DNA from: Blattabacterium cuenoti
Lineage (GTDB): Bacteria > Bacteroidota > Bacteroidia > Flavobacteriales > Blattabacteriaceae
DNA length: 64,000 bases
Assembly: GCF_014252075.1 (NCBI RefSeq)
Contig: NZ_CP059209.1
Coordinates: 248,001-312,000 of the forward strand
Direction of reading: 5' to 3'
The position numbers and the translations under genes were made by a program. Below the pieces are notes generated by a model. The model made no database searches and had not been told where the DNA came from. It saw nothing but the letters and a program-made list of their open reading frames with translations. Below, piece by piece: positions 7,670-16,649 of the stretch. Numbering within the stretch: position 1 is the stretch's first letter; each line of letters starts with the position of its first letter.

Positions 7670-8750
7670 AAAATTTTTTAGAGTTATTAATTTCTTGTAA
7701 CGTTTCAAAAATTAATAATATAGTTTTTTCCACATCTTTTTTATGAACCATTTCTACTGTAGTATGCATATATTTTAGAGGAATGGATATTAAAGCAGAT
7801 GTAACTCCTTTATTGGAATAAGCAAAAGCGTCTGTATCTGTTCCTGTATATCTAGATGAAACTAAACGTTGAAAGAGTATTTTTTTACTGTTAGCAGTAT
7901 TAATAATAAGTTCTCTAATATCTTTTTGTATTGATGGAGCATATCCAATGACAGGTCCTAATCCACATTTAACATCTCCTTGTATTTTTTTATCAATCAT
8001 AGGGCTATATGTATCATGCGTTACATCCGTAACAATAGCCATATCTGGTTGTATGGTTTGAGAAATCATTTTAGCTCCTCTCAATCCGACTTCCTCTTGA
8101 ACAGAATTAACTATGTATAATCCAAATTTTAAATTAACATCATTTTTCATAATCATCTTTGCAATTTCTGCTATTATAAAACCTCCTATTTTATTATCTA
8201 ATGCTCTAGATACAAAATAATTGTTATTCATAATAAAAAACTCATCAGGATAAGTAATAATACAACCTACATGAATCCCTAAATTTATTGCTTCAGTTTT
8301 ACTAGAGACACCAATATCCACAAATATATTGTCTATACTAGGATATTTTTCTTCTGAAGATTTTCTTGTGTGAATAGCAGGCCATCCAAATACTCCATGA
8401 ACGAATCCTTTTTCTGTATGAATAACGACTCTTTTAGATGGTGCAATTTGATGATCTGATCCTCCATTTCGAGAAACATATATAATTCCATCTTCTGTGA
8501 TATAATTCACAGACCAAGATATTTCATCAACGTGAGCTTCAATAATTAATTTATATGTAGAACTCGGATTGATGATTCCTACTGCCGTTCCATACAAATC
8601 TGTTTGAATTTTTTCTACATAAGAATTAATGTAATTAATCCATATTTTTTGTCCTTCACTTTCACATCCTGTTGGGGAAGAACTATTTAAATATTTTTTA
8701 AGAAATTTTAAAGAATCACTACTAATTGAATAATTATTTTTCATATTCAT
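7659..8750 (-). CDS. M42 family metallo-aminopeptidase
   Basis: 363 residues from the ATG at 8750. This start overlaps the dapF stop as ATGA (8747-8750) and has AAGGAT upstream; an upstream TTG-type start at 8780 would only add ten residues that read over dapF. Two-metal peptidase ligands are visible: EAHVDE near residue 68, RALDNKIGG near 179, the catalytic pair QEEVG near 212, TDVTHD near 236 and YMHTTVEMVH near 322. Family members are tetrahedral aminopeptidases that clip residues from short peptides in the cytoplasm; some were misnamed endoglucanases. Translationally coupled to dapF. Confidence 0.88.
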   Translation of the reverse strand: MNMKNNYSISSDSLKFLKKYLNSSSPTGCESEGQKIWINYINSYVEKIQTDLYGTAVGIINPSSTYKLIIEAHVDEISWSVNYITEDGIIYVSRNGGSDHQIAPSKRVVIHTEKGFVHGVFGWPAIHTRKSSEEKYPSIDNIFVDIGVSSKTEAINLGIHVGCIITYPDEFFIMNNNYFVSRALDNKIGGFIIAEIAKMIMKNDVNLKFGLYIVNSVQEEVGLRGAKMISQTIQPDMAIVTDVTHDTYSPMIDKKIQGDVKCGLGPVIGYAPSIQKDIRELIINTANSKKILFQRLVSSRYTGTDTDAFAYSNKGVTSALISIPLKYMHTTVEMVHKKDVEKTILLIFETLQEINNSKKFFID

Positions 8751-9559
8751 ATTAAAATATATCCTTGATATATAAAACACACATTTCCAGTTAAATAAAT
8801 GTCTTTATATTCGTCTTTTGTTTCTTTTAATGAAACCCATAATTTTCCTCCAAGAGCATAAACTGGAATTTCTTCAATAGAGGAAATTTTATTCATTTTA
8901 TATGCCGCAATGACAGAAGCCGTCACTCCTGTTCCGCAGGATAAAGTTTCGTTTTCTACTCCTCTTTCATAAGTACGAACTTGTAAAGTATTATTTTCAA
9001 GTATTTCTACAAAATTCACATTGACTCCTTTTTTCAAATAAAAATTTTGAAATCTAATTTTTCTTCCTTCTTTATACACATCTATTTTTTTGATGTTTTC
9101 TACAAAAAGTATATGATGAGGAGACCCAGTATTCAAAAAAACGTGTTCTGGATGAATTTCTATTTCATTTTTTTTTATATTTAGTAAACTCATAGAAACT
9201 AAATCCTTATCCTTGTTTTCGTTTTCTTTTATCAATCCATAATGATATCCATCTATAGCTCTAAAATGAATTTTATTTCCTCTGGAAATTCCTAATTTTT
9301 TAGCAAAATGAATGGCACATCTTCCTCCATTTCCACACATTGTACTTTCTTTTCCGTCGGAATTGTAATATTTCATATAAAAATCACTTTTAAAATCATT
9401 ATCATTTTGAATCAAAATGATTCCATCTGCACCAATTCCAAAATGTCTATCACATAATTTTTTTAAAATAGGATATTCTTTTACTATTTTTTCTTTTCTA
9501 GAATCTATGAGTATGAAATCATTTCCTGTCCCATGGTACTTAAAAAAATTCAATTTCAT
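8747..9559 (-). CDS. dapF: Diaminopimelate epimerase
   Basis: 270 residues; converts LL- to meso-diaminopimelate, the direct precursor of lysine and the cross-linking residue of peptidoglycan. The two catalytic cysteines are present in CGNGGRC (about residues 75-81) and SCGTGVTAS (about 207-215), in the two mirrored halves of the fold; the N-terminal YHGTGNDFI is also conserved. It supplies MurE, whose sequence here has the meso-diaminopimelate-type DNPR motif. It heads a two-gene leftward unit with the M42 peptidase. Confidence 0.95.
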   Translation of the reverse strand: MKLNFFKYHGTGNDFILIDSRKEKIVKEYPILKKLCDRHFGIGADGIILIQNDNDFKSDFYMKYYNSDGKESTMCGNGGRCAIHFAKKLGISRGNKIHFRAIDGYHYGLIKENENKDKDLVSMSLLNIKKNEIEIHPEHVFLNTGSPHHILFVENIKKIDVYKEGRKIRFQNFYLKKGVNVNFVEILENNTLQVRTYERGVENETLSCGTGVTASVIAAYKMNKISSIEEIPVYALGGKLWVSLKETKDEYKDIYLTGNVCFIYQGYILI

Positions 9560-9606
9560 GAAAACGAAGTTAACATTATTTTTTATAATAATAAAGTTAT
9601 GAATCT

Positions 9607-9614
9607 TATATTTG
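9607..9614 (+). promoter_or_regulatory. Candidate -7 box (TATATTTG) of the HtrA gene
   Basis: Exact TAnnTTTG match 25 bases before the ATG at 9639. Because a possible TTG start codon (9612) lies inside this box, the box argues for the later ATG. No clear -33 TTG is seen. Confidence 0.45.
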
Positions 9615-9638
9615 TGCGGAATAACTAACTGTCAAAAT

Positions 9639-11141
9639 ATGAAGAGAATAGTTTTTTATATTGTACTTAGCAGTATGATGAGTTCAATCATAACCATTGC
9701 TGGATATAAACAATACACTAAAGCTAAAGAAGATCCTTTTCTTTTTCCATATGCATCTTCTTTGTCAAAAACAAAGTTAACCTCATCAGATTCTTCTCCA
9801 TTAGTCAGTTCTGCTGGGGTCCCTGATTTTACTAGAGTCGTAGAAAAAACAATACATGCAGTAGTTAATGTGAAAAATTACTCAAGAAAATATAATAATC
9901 AATTTGATCCATTTGATTTCTTTTTTGGATTTCCTGATGATTATAGAGGAAAAAAACCTCAAAAAAATGACCTTCCTGGACTTCATGGATCAGGAGTAAT
10001 CATATCTCCTGATGGATATATTGTAACGAATAACCATGTGATCAAAGATGCAGAAAAGATTGAAATCACTCTTAATGATCAAAGATCTTATAGGGCTAAG
10101 TTGATAGGAACAGATCCTAGCACGGATATAGCGTTATTAAAAATAAGTGATAAAAATTTACCTTTTATTTATTTTTCAGATTCTAACAAAGTTCAAATAG
10201 GAGAATGGGTTTTGGCTATCGGAAATCCTTTTGATTTAAATTCTACTGTAACAGCAGGTATTATCAGTGCAAAAAATAGAAGTTTAGGAATATTAAGAGG
10301 AGAAACACAATCAGCTATTGAATCTTTTTTTCAAACAGATGCAGCTGTCAATCCTGGAAATAGTGGAGGGGCTTTAGTTAACACCAATGGTGAATTAATT
10401 GGAATTAATACAGCTATATCTTCTTCTTCAGGAAATTTTATAGGATATAGTTTCGCTGCACCTTCTAATTTAGTGTCAAAAGTTATACAGGATATAAAAA
10501 AATATGGAACAGTACAACGTGCATATTTAGGAGTTAGAGGAATGGATCTTTCTAAAACAGAATACTTGAAAGCTTACAATAAAGAAACACATCAAAATAT
10601 AAAATCACAACAAGGATTTTTAATAGGAGAAGTATTTGATCAAAGTGGAGCTTCAGATGCTGGTCTTAAAAAAGGAGATATCATAAAAAGCATAGACGGA
10701 AAAACAATACAAAATATTGCAGATTTATCATTTATTGTAGGGACAAAACATCCAGGTGATAAGGTTAAAGTAAATATTATACGTAACAAAAAGAAAAAAA
10801 CTTTTAAAGTAACGTTAAAAGATTTACAAGGGAGAACAAAAATAAGAAAGAGAGAACAAATTAGTCCATCTGAATTATTAGGAGCAATATTTGAAACACT
10901 TAGTAAAGAGTCTAAAAAAGATTTTGGGATTGATTATGGAATTAGAATAAGAGAAATTAGAACTGGTCGTTTAAGTTCTATAGGGATGGAGGAAGGAGAT
11001 ATTATTTTATCTATTAATGGAGAAAAAATGAAAAAACCTAATGATGTTGATCGCGTTTTAAAAAAATACTCAGGAGATGTTACTATAAAATCTATTAAAC
11101 AAAACGGACAAATATATATAGCAGGATTTGAAATGAATTAA
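9639..11141 (+). CDS. HtrA/DegP-family periplasmic serine protease
   Basis: 500 residues from ATG 9639, which starts with KR and a hydrophobic segment as expected for a signal/anchor sequence (about residues 2-23). Trypsin-like protease triad: His in TNNHVIKD (about 133), Asp in STDIALLKI (about 163) and Ser in PGNSGGAL (about 242). Two PDZ domains follow: about 270-380 with YLGVRGMD, and about 400-500 with MEEGDIILSINGE. It should degrade or refold misfolded proteins in the periplasm. A TTG 27 bases upstream is open in frame but falls in a promoter-like box and would add a non-hydrophobic leader. Ends with a 4-base overlap with the convergent LptF/LptG gene. Confidence 0.92.
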   Translation: MKRIVFYIVLSSMMSSIITIAGYKQYTKAKEDPFLFPYASSLSKTKLTSSDSSPLVSSAGVPDFTRVVEKTIHAVVNVKNYSRKYNNQFDPFDFFFGFPDDYRGKKPQKNDLPGLHGSGVIISPDGYIVTNNHVIKDAEKIEITLNDQRSYRAKLIGTDPSTDIALLKISDKNLPFIYFSDSNKVQIGEWVLAIGNPFDLNSTVTAGIISAKNRSLGILRGETQSAIESFFQTDAAVNPGNSGGALVNTNGELIGINTAISSSSGNFIGYSFAAPSNLVSKVIQDIKKYGTVQRAYLGVRGMDLSKTEYLKAYNKETHQNIKSQQGFLIGEVFDQSGASDAGLKKGDIIKSIDGKTIQNIADLSFIVGTKHPGDKVKVNIIRNKKKKTFKVTLKDLQGRTKIRKREQISPSELLGAIFETLSKESKKDFGIDYGIRIREIRTGRLSSIGMEEGDIILSINGEKMKKPNDVDRVLKKYSGDVTIKSIKQNGQIYIAGFEMN

Positions 11142-12208
11142 TTATTCCAATAAAAAAACAATGTAATTATTCCAAAAATCACATTTGGAAGCCAAACAGA
11201 TAAATAAGAAGGAATATAATCTTTTACAGAATATATTTTCGTAATTTCCATAAAAAAAATATAAAAAACAGCTAATATAACTCCTATAATCATATTATGA
11301 CCTATTTCTTTTTTTTTTAAAGAAAGAGATAATCCTAAAATAGTGAATATGAAAGTGGAAAAAGGTAAGCTCGTTCTTTGATAATATTCATTTAAATAAA
11401 TATTGACATTTCGATTTATTTTTTCTGTTTCTATAAATTTTTTCAGTTCAGAAATATTCATAGTTTCTGCTATGTATTCTTCCGGCAAAAGTTTTTCAGG
11501 AGTAAAAGGGAATTTTTTGATTTTATAATCACCTTTAATAAAAAAATCATGATTTTTTTTTATTGTAGTCTCTCTATAATCAAACAAAACGTATACTCTA
11601 TTTTTTTTGGACCAAAAAATATTTTTAGATTTCAGAATATATATTAATTTTTTACCATCAAATTTTTGATAAACAAACTCTTTTCCTATATTTTCTTTTC
11701 TTGAAAAATTTCTAATAAAAATATATTCATTATTTGAAATTTTAGCGCTTATAGTTTGATTTTTTTCGTATTTTTTTTTATATCTTGAACTCAATAAATA
11801 TTGATAATGAAATTGATTTTTCCTTTTGTTAGCCATAGGAAGAAAATAATAGTTTATTAGTAAGGATACAATACCTATTATGAGAGCTGATATTAAATAA
11901 GGAATAGTTAATCTATTCAAACTTATTCCACTTGACAGAATAGCCAGAATTTCTGAATTCTTTTCTAATTTGGATGTGAAAAAAATAACAGATAAAAAAA
12001 CGGAAATAGGAGAAAAAGTATTAGATAACCATATGGACCAAAAAGGATAATAAAAAATTAAAGCTTTTTTAATTGATCCTTGATTGTATTCCAAACGATG
12101 CATACGTTGAGATATGTCTATTACTATAGATAACAATTGCAGAGAAACAGTAATAAATAAAAAAGTTAACAACAGATTACGAATAATATAACGATCAAGA
12201 ATTTTCAT
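11138..12208 (-). CDS. LptF/LptG-family lipopolysaccharide export permease
   Basis: 356 residues from the ATG at 12208, which overlaps the tgt stop as ATGA (12205-12208); a longer frame upstream reads over tgt and is less likely. It begins MKILDRYIIRN, the usual opening of this family, with hydrophobic segments near residues 10-35, 50-75, 90-120, a soluble periplasmic beta-rich middle part and three C-terminal helices (about 275-355). Partners would be LptB ATPase and another LptF/G copy, none of them in this window. Whether it is LptF or LptG cannot be decided here. Coupled to tgt. Confidence 0.85.
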   Translation of the reverse strand: MKILDRYIIRNLLLTFLFITVSLQLLSIVIDISQRMHRLEYNQGSIKKALIFYYPFWSIWLSNTFSPISVFLSVIFFTSKLEKNSEILAILSSGISLNRLTIPYLISALIIGIVSLLINYYFLPMANKRKNQFHYQYLLSSRYKKKYEKNQTISAKISNNEYIFIRNFSRKENIGKEFVYQKFDGKKLIYILKSKNIFWSKKNRVYVLFDYRETTIKKNHDFFIKGDYKIKKFPFTPEKLLPEEYIAETMNISELKKFIETEKINRNVNIYLNEYYQRTSLPFSTFIFTILGLSLSLKKKEIGHNMIIGVILAVFYIFFMEITKIYSVKDYIPSYLSVWLPNVIFGIITLFFYWNN

Positions 12209-13329
12209 AAACGTTCTTTTAACAAAGGAGTTACCAATTTTTTCCAAGAAGAAAATTTATTCTGCATAATATGAACTCTTGCTTGTTTAATTAAATTTGA
12301 GTAAAAAGATAGGTTATGTATAGAAACGATTTCTTTTGCCAAGTTCTCTCTGGATAGAAAAAGGTGTCTTACATAAGATTTGCTATATAATTGATCTACA
12401 TAAGAATTTCCTAATTCATCTAAACAGGAAAAATCTTTTTCCCATTTTTTATTTTTTATATTCATGATTCCTCTCCATGTAAATAACATTCCGTGACGTC
12501 CATTTCTTGTAGGAAGAACACAATCAAACATATCTATTCCAAGAGAGATTCCTTCCAAAATATCGACAGGATTTCCTACTCCCATTAAATATCTAGGTTT
12601 GTCTTTAGGCAAAAGATCTGTTAATAAATCAGTGATATTATGTGTTTGTTCTTTTTCTTCTCCTAAACTTAATCCACCTATGGCATACCCTTCAGCTTCT
12701 AACAAGGAAATCTCTTCTGCAGAATATTTTCTTAAATCCGTATAAATACTTCCTTGAATAATAGGGAAAAAACTTTGTTTGTAATTATATATTTCTGGAT
12801 TATTTTGTAAATAGGAACAACATCTTTTTAACCAAATATGCGTTCTTTTTATAGATTTTTTAGCATATTGATGACTACAAGGAAAAGGTGGACAATCGTC
12901 AAAAGACATAATAATATCTCCTCCAATAAAACGTTGAATCTTCATAGATTTTTCCGGAGAAAAAAAATGATAGGATCCATTTATTATAGATTTAAATACT
13001 ACTCCATCTTCTGTGATTTTATTCAATTTTCTCATAGAAAAAATTTGAAAACCTCCACTATCCGTTAATATAGATTCCTTCCAATTCATAAAAGAATGAA
13101 TTCCACCTGCTTTATGGAATACTTCAATTCCGGGTTGTAAATATAAATGATAAGTATTTCCAAGAATTATTTTTGATATTTTATTCAGATCATGTATTGG
13201 AACAGTCTTTACATAACCTTTTGAAGCTACTGGCATAAAAATAGGAGTTTCTATTTTCCCATGATCTGTTTCTAAAATTCCAGCTCTTGCTTTAGAAAAA
13301 AAATCCGTTTTAATTAAATTAAATTTCAT
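12205..13329 (-). CDS. tgt: Queuine/preQ1 tRNA-guanine transglycosylase, zinc ligands replaced
   Basis: 374 residues; swaps guanine-34 of GUN-anticodon tRNAs for a queuosine precursor. The catalytic fold motifs are present: LTDSGGFQIFS near residue 90, MSFDDCPP near 142 (active-site aspartate), GGLSLGE near 223, and the nucleophile Asp in DMFDCVLPTRNGRHG near 270. The usual C-terminal zinc site C-x-C-x-x-C followed by a histidine is not conserved: the aligned stretch is GNSYVDQ before LYSKSYVRHL, so the three cysteines are G, S and D while the later His remains. From memory other Flavobacteriia show the same change. Divergent from rsmH; coupled downstream to the LptF/LptG gene. Confidence 0.92.
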   Translation of the reverse strand: MKFNLIKTDFFSKARAGILETDHGKIETPIFMPVASKGYVKTVPIHDLNKISKIILGNTYHLYLQPGIEVFHKAGGIHSFMNWKESILTDSGGFQIFSMRKLNKITEDGVVFKSIINGSYHFFSPEKSMKIQRFIGGDIIMSFDDCPPFPCSHQYAKKSIKRTHIWLKRCCSYLQNNPEIYNYKQSFFPIIQGSIYTDLRKYSAEEISLLEAEGYAIGGLSLGEEKEQTHNITDLLTDLLPKDKPRYLMGVGNPVDILEGISLGIDMFDCVLPTRNGRHGMLFTWRGIMNIKNKKWEKDFSCLDELGNSYVDQLYSKSYVRHLFLSRENLAKEIVSIHNLSFYSNLIKQARVHIMQNKFSSWKKLVTPLLKERL

Positions 13330-13386
13330 TTGAAAAAAAATTTTTTAAATTTTAAGATGCAACATATATTGAATAAAAAAAAAAAA

Positions 13387-14304
13387 ATGGGATTTCGACA
13401 TTTTTACTCCCATATTCACTCCCATCATGAGCCAGTTCTTTTAAAAGAAAGTATAGAAAATTTAATTACAGATCAAAATGGAATTTATATAGATGCAACA
13501 TTTGGTGGAGGAGGACATTCTTATTCTATTTTAAAAAAATTAAATAAAGGAGGAACTTTAATAGCTTTTGATCAGGATAAAGAATCTATAAAAAGGAATT
13601 TTATTGAGGATAAACGTTTTCATCTATTTCATAATAATTTTATTCATATTCGTGATATTTTAAATAAAAATCATATCGAAAAAGTATCAGGAATATTAGC
13701 AGATTTAGGTATTTCATCTTTACAAATAGAGAATCCTGAAAGAGGATTTTCAAATCAATTAAATTGTCCTTTAGATATGAGAATGAATCAGGATTCTTCT
13801 TATTCTGCTCAAAATGTTCTTAACGAATGTTCAAAAAAAGAGTTATTTAATATATTTTATGAATATGGAGAATTTAAAAATGCAAGAAAAATTGTGAAAA
13901 AAATACTCAAAAAACGTTTTCAAAAAAAAATTACTACTACTTTGGATTTAATTAATCTTTTTTTCATTCATGGATCTTTCAAAAAAAGAAAAAGGTTTTT
14001 TGCTAGACTTTTCCAATCAATACGAATAGAAGTGAATAATGAAATAAACATTTTAAAGGATTTTTTATTGGAATCTTCTAAAATTATACGACCAGGAGGC
14101 AGAATAGCTATAATTTCATATCATTCTCTTGAAGATAGAATCACAAAATTTTTTTTCAAAAAGGGAATTTTATTAAATAAAATAAACTTAAGAACTCTTC
14201 CATTCAGAATGATACATAAAAAAGTAATTAAACCAAGCCTTCAGGAAATCATAAGAAATCCAAGATCCAGAAGTGCTAGATTAAGAATAGCGGAAAAATC
14301 TTAA
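13387..14304 (+). CDS. rsmH: 16S rRNA (cytosine-1402 N4) methyltransferase RsmH
   Basis: 305 residues from ATG 13387, close to the normal family length of about 300. SAM-binding motif DATFGGGGHS near residue 40, YHSLEDRITKFFF near 250 and the C-terminal NPRSRSARLRIAE are all typical. First gene of the dcw cluster. The frame is open further left (ATG 13357, TTG 13330), but those starts would read through an A13 run (13375-13387) that ends in the chosen ATG; starting after the run protects the protein from slippage there. No mraZ gene precedes it; tgt is divergent instead. Confidence 0.92.
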   Translation: MGFRHFYSHIHSHHEPVLLKESIENLITDQNGIYIDATFGGGGHSYSILKKLNKGGTLIAFDQDKESIKRNFIEDKRFHLFHNNFIHIRDILNKNHIEKVSGILADLGISSLQIENPERGFSNQLNCPLDMRMNQDSSYSAQNVLNECSKKELFNIFYEYGEFKNARKIVKKILKKRFQKKITTTLDLINLFFIHGSFKKRKRFFARLFQSIRIEVNNEINILKDFLLESSKIIRPGGRIAIISYHSLEDRITKFFFKKGILLNKINLRTLPFRMIHKKVIKPSLQEIIRNPRSRSARLRIAEKS

Positions 14305-14333
14305 TAATTATTCTCAAATAAAATGAAAAAAAT

Positions 14334-14669
14334 ATGAAAACAAACATCAAAGATATCCTGAAAGGAAAGTTTTTAGTTAAAGAAGACGCCTATAGAAGTT
14401 GGAATTTTATTGTTTTTCTAACTGTCCTATCTTTAATCAGCATTACTAGTTCACATCTGATGGACAGAAAAATCCGAAAAATAACTAAAATTAGTGAAGA
14501 AATTAAAGAATTAAAATCTGAATATGCAGATATACATAGAAAATGTATGAAAATGCAATTAGCTTCTTTTCTCAGAAAAAAATTGGTTAATGGATTAAAA
14601 CATTTAGAAGAACCTCCATACGAATTAATTGTAGAAAATCAACAAGAAAAAGAGATGAATATAAGATAA
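14334..14669 (+). CDS. ftsL: FtsL-like cell division protein
   Basis: 111-residue bitopic membrane protein: a short basic cytoplasmic N-terminus, one membrane helix at about residues 24-42 and a periplasmic coiled-coil-like segment rich in Lys, Glu and Ile heptads (about 44-85). Small size, this topology and position between rsmH and ftsI identify it as FtsL, a partner of FtsQ and FtsB in the divisome. Sequence identity in this family is low, so the call rests mainly on position and topology. It is 6 bases from ftsI. Confidence 0.8.
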   Translation: MKTNIKDILKGKFLVKEDAYRSWNFIVFLTVLSLISITSSHLMDRKIRKITKISEEIKELKSEYADIHRKCMKMQLASFLRKKLVNGLKHLEEPPYELIVENQQEKEMNIR

Positions 14670-14675
14670 TAAAGT

Positions 14676-16649
14676 ATGAAACGAGAAAGATATATTTTAT
14701 TATATAAATCTTACTTAATTGGTTTTTTATTCATTTTTATTGCAGCATTAATTATTTTCAATTTGTTCTATATTCAAAATTCTTCAGAAGTATACAAAAA
14801 ATCTGTTATAGAAAAAGCGATTAGAACCAATTTAATTAAGTCTAAACGGGGAAACATTTATGCTTCAGATAGTAGTATTTTAGCTATGTCTATCATAAGA
14901 TATGATATTCACATTGATTTTAGATCTATATCTGAAAAATTATTTCAAGAAAACATTTATTCTTTATGTAATTCATTGGAATCTTTGTTTAAAAAACCAA
15001 AATTTTTTTTCTATAAAAAATTTCAGTACGAAAAAAAAAAGGGGAATAGATATTTTTTGTTAGCAAAAAATTTAGATAATCCACATTTCAAGATTTTACG
15101 AAATCTTCCTATTTTCAATAAAGGACAAATCAGGGGGGGGTTTATTGTGGAAAAAAAAATATGCAGAGTTCATACATTAGAAAATATTGGAAAAAGAACA
15201 TTAGGATATGATGATCATAGAGGAAAAGTAGGACTAGAAGGAGCCTTTAGTAAATATTTGAAAGGGAAAGATGGAAAAAGGTTAGAACAACGGATCAGTT
15301 CTAAGATCTGGAAACCATTAAAATCAGTAAATGAAATAGATCCAGAAGACGGAAAAGACGTTTATTCTACTATAGATATATATTTGCAAGATATAGCTTA
15401 TCATGCATTACTTCAAGAATTATCCATTTCTCAAGCAGATCATGGATGTGTTATTATTATGAATGTCAAAAGTGGAGAAATCCCTGCTATGATTAATCTA
15501 GAAAAAACCAAAAAAAATACTTACGAAGATTTAAGAAATTTTGCAGTATGGGAAGGAAGTGAACCAGGGTCCACGTTTAAAACAATGGCTATTCTTGCAG
15601 CTTTAGAAGATAAAAAAATAGATCTTGATATGATTGTCAATATCAAAGGAGGAATCATGAAATTAAGAGGAAAAAAAATACGTGATAGTCACTATAGTGG
15701 ATATGCAGAAATGAATCCAAAACAAATTTTGGAATTATCTTCAAATGTAGGAATAGCAAAAATTATTTATGAAAATTATAAAAAAAATCCAGAAAAATTC
15801 ATAGAACACTTATGTAAATGGAAATTAGATAAAAAAATAGGAATAGATATTCCAGGTGAAAGTATGCCTTTTATTCCAAAACCTGGAAAAAATAATTGGA
15901 GTAGCATTACATTACCATGGATGACTTTTGGATATAATATCAAACTAACTCCCTTACAAATACTCACTTTTTATAATGCGATAGCTAATCAAGGGAAAAT
16001 GATTAAACCATTATTTATTAGAGAAATAAAACATCATGGAAAAATCATAAAAAAATATACAAAACCTATCATAATGAATCCTTCTATAGCAGAAAAGTCT
16101 TCTCTCATAAAAATTCAAAATATGTTAGAAGGGGTAGTGAAAAATGGAACAGCTAAAAAATATTATAATCCAGAATATCCATATGCAGGAAAAACTGGAA
16201 CGACACAGTTAAACTACTGGATAAAAGGAAAACCTTTAACTTACAATAGTTCTTTTGTAGGATACTTTCCTGCTAAAAATCCAAAATATTCTTGTATTGT
16301 AGTCATTTCAAAACCAGAAAAAGGATATTACGGTATTGAAGTAGCAGTTCCTGTATTTGACAAAATTGCTAAATCTATCTATCCCAGAATAGAAAAAAAA
16401 ACACTTTCCAAAAAAAAAGAAAATCAAGAAGATTTATTTAAAAAGATTAGAGAATCACAAAATTTTTTTGTTGAAAAATGGATCATGCCTAATGTAATAT
16501 CCATTCCTGGAAAAGAAATTATTCCTATTCTGGAAAATAGGGGTTTTAAAATTCGATATCAAGGAATTGGAAAAGTTATAAAACAGTCTGTTCAACCAGG
16601 AAATAAGTTGAAAAAAAATCAGATTATATTTCTAAAACTAGAAGAATGA
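14676..16649 (+). CDS. ftsI: Division-specific penicillin-binding protein (FtsI/PBP3) with PASTA domain
   Basis: 657 residues. Membrane anchor at about 10-33, dimerisation domain, then the transpeptidase domain with STFK (active Ser about 299), SSN (about 355-357) and KTGTT (about 506-510). A PASTA-like domain forms the last ~55 residues (MPNVISIPGKEIIPILENRG). It cross-links septal peptidoglycan with FtsW. The coding sequence holds an A10 run (15031-15040) and a G8 run (15133-15140), both in frame. The stop overlaps the murE start as ATGA. Confidence 0.95.
   Translation: MKRERYILLYKSYLIGFLFIFIAALIIFNLFYIQNSSEVYKKSVIEKAIRTNLIKSKRGNIYASDSSILAMSIIRYDIHIDFRSISEKLFQENIYSLCNSLESLFKKPKFFFYKKFQYEKKKGNRYFLLAKNLDNPHFKILRNLPIFNKGQIRGGFIVEKKICRVHTLENIGKRTLGYDDHRGKVGLEGAFSKYLKGKDGKRLEQRISSKIWKPLKSVNEIDPEDGKDVYSTIDIYLQDIAYHALLQELSISQADHGCVIIMNVKSGEIPAMINLEKTKKNTYEDLRNFAVWEGSEPGSTFKTMAILAALEDKKIDLDMIVNIKGGIMKLRGKKIRDSHYSGYAEMNPKQILELSSNVGIAKIIYENYKKNPEKFIEHLCKWKLDKKIGIDIPGESMPFIPKPGKNNWSSITLPWMTFGYNIKLTPLQILTFYNAIANQGKMIKPLFIREIKHHGKIIKKYTKPIIMNPSIAEKSSLIKIQNMLEGVVKNGTAKKYYNPEYPYAGKTGTTQLNYWIKGKPLTYNSSFVGYFPAKNPKYSCIVVISKPEKGYYGIEVAVPVFDKIAKSIYPRIEKKTLSKKKENQEDLFKKIRESQNFFVEKWIMPNVISIPGKEIIPILENRGFKIRYQGIGKVIKQSVQPGNKLKKNQIIFLKLEE
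15133..15140 (+). repeat. G8 homopolymer inside ftsI
   Basis: Eight consecutive G, within codons AGG GGG GGG, in a strongly AT-rich sequence where other long runs are A or T. Frame is intact as given. Confidence 0.9.

Noticed and set aside
9612..9638. TTG start of the HtrA gene
   Set aside because: It lies inside a TATATTTG promoter box and adds residues before the signal sequence; ATG 9639 is better.
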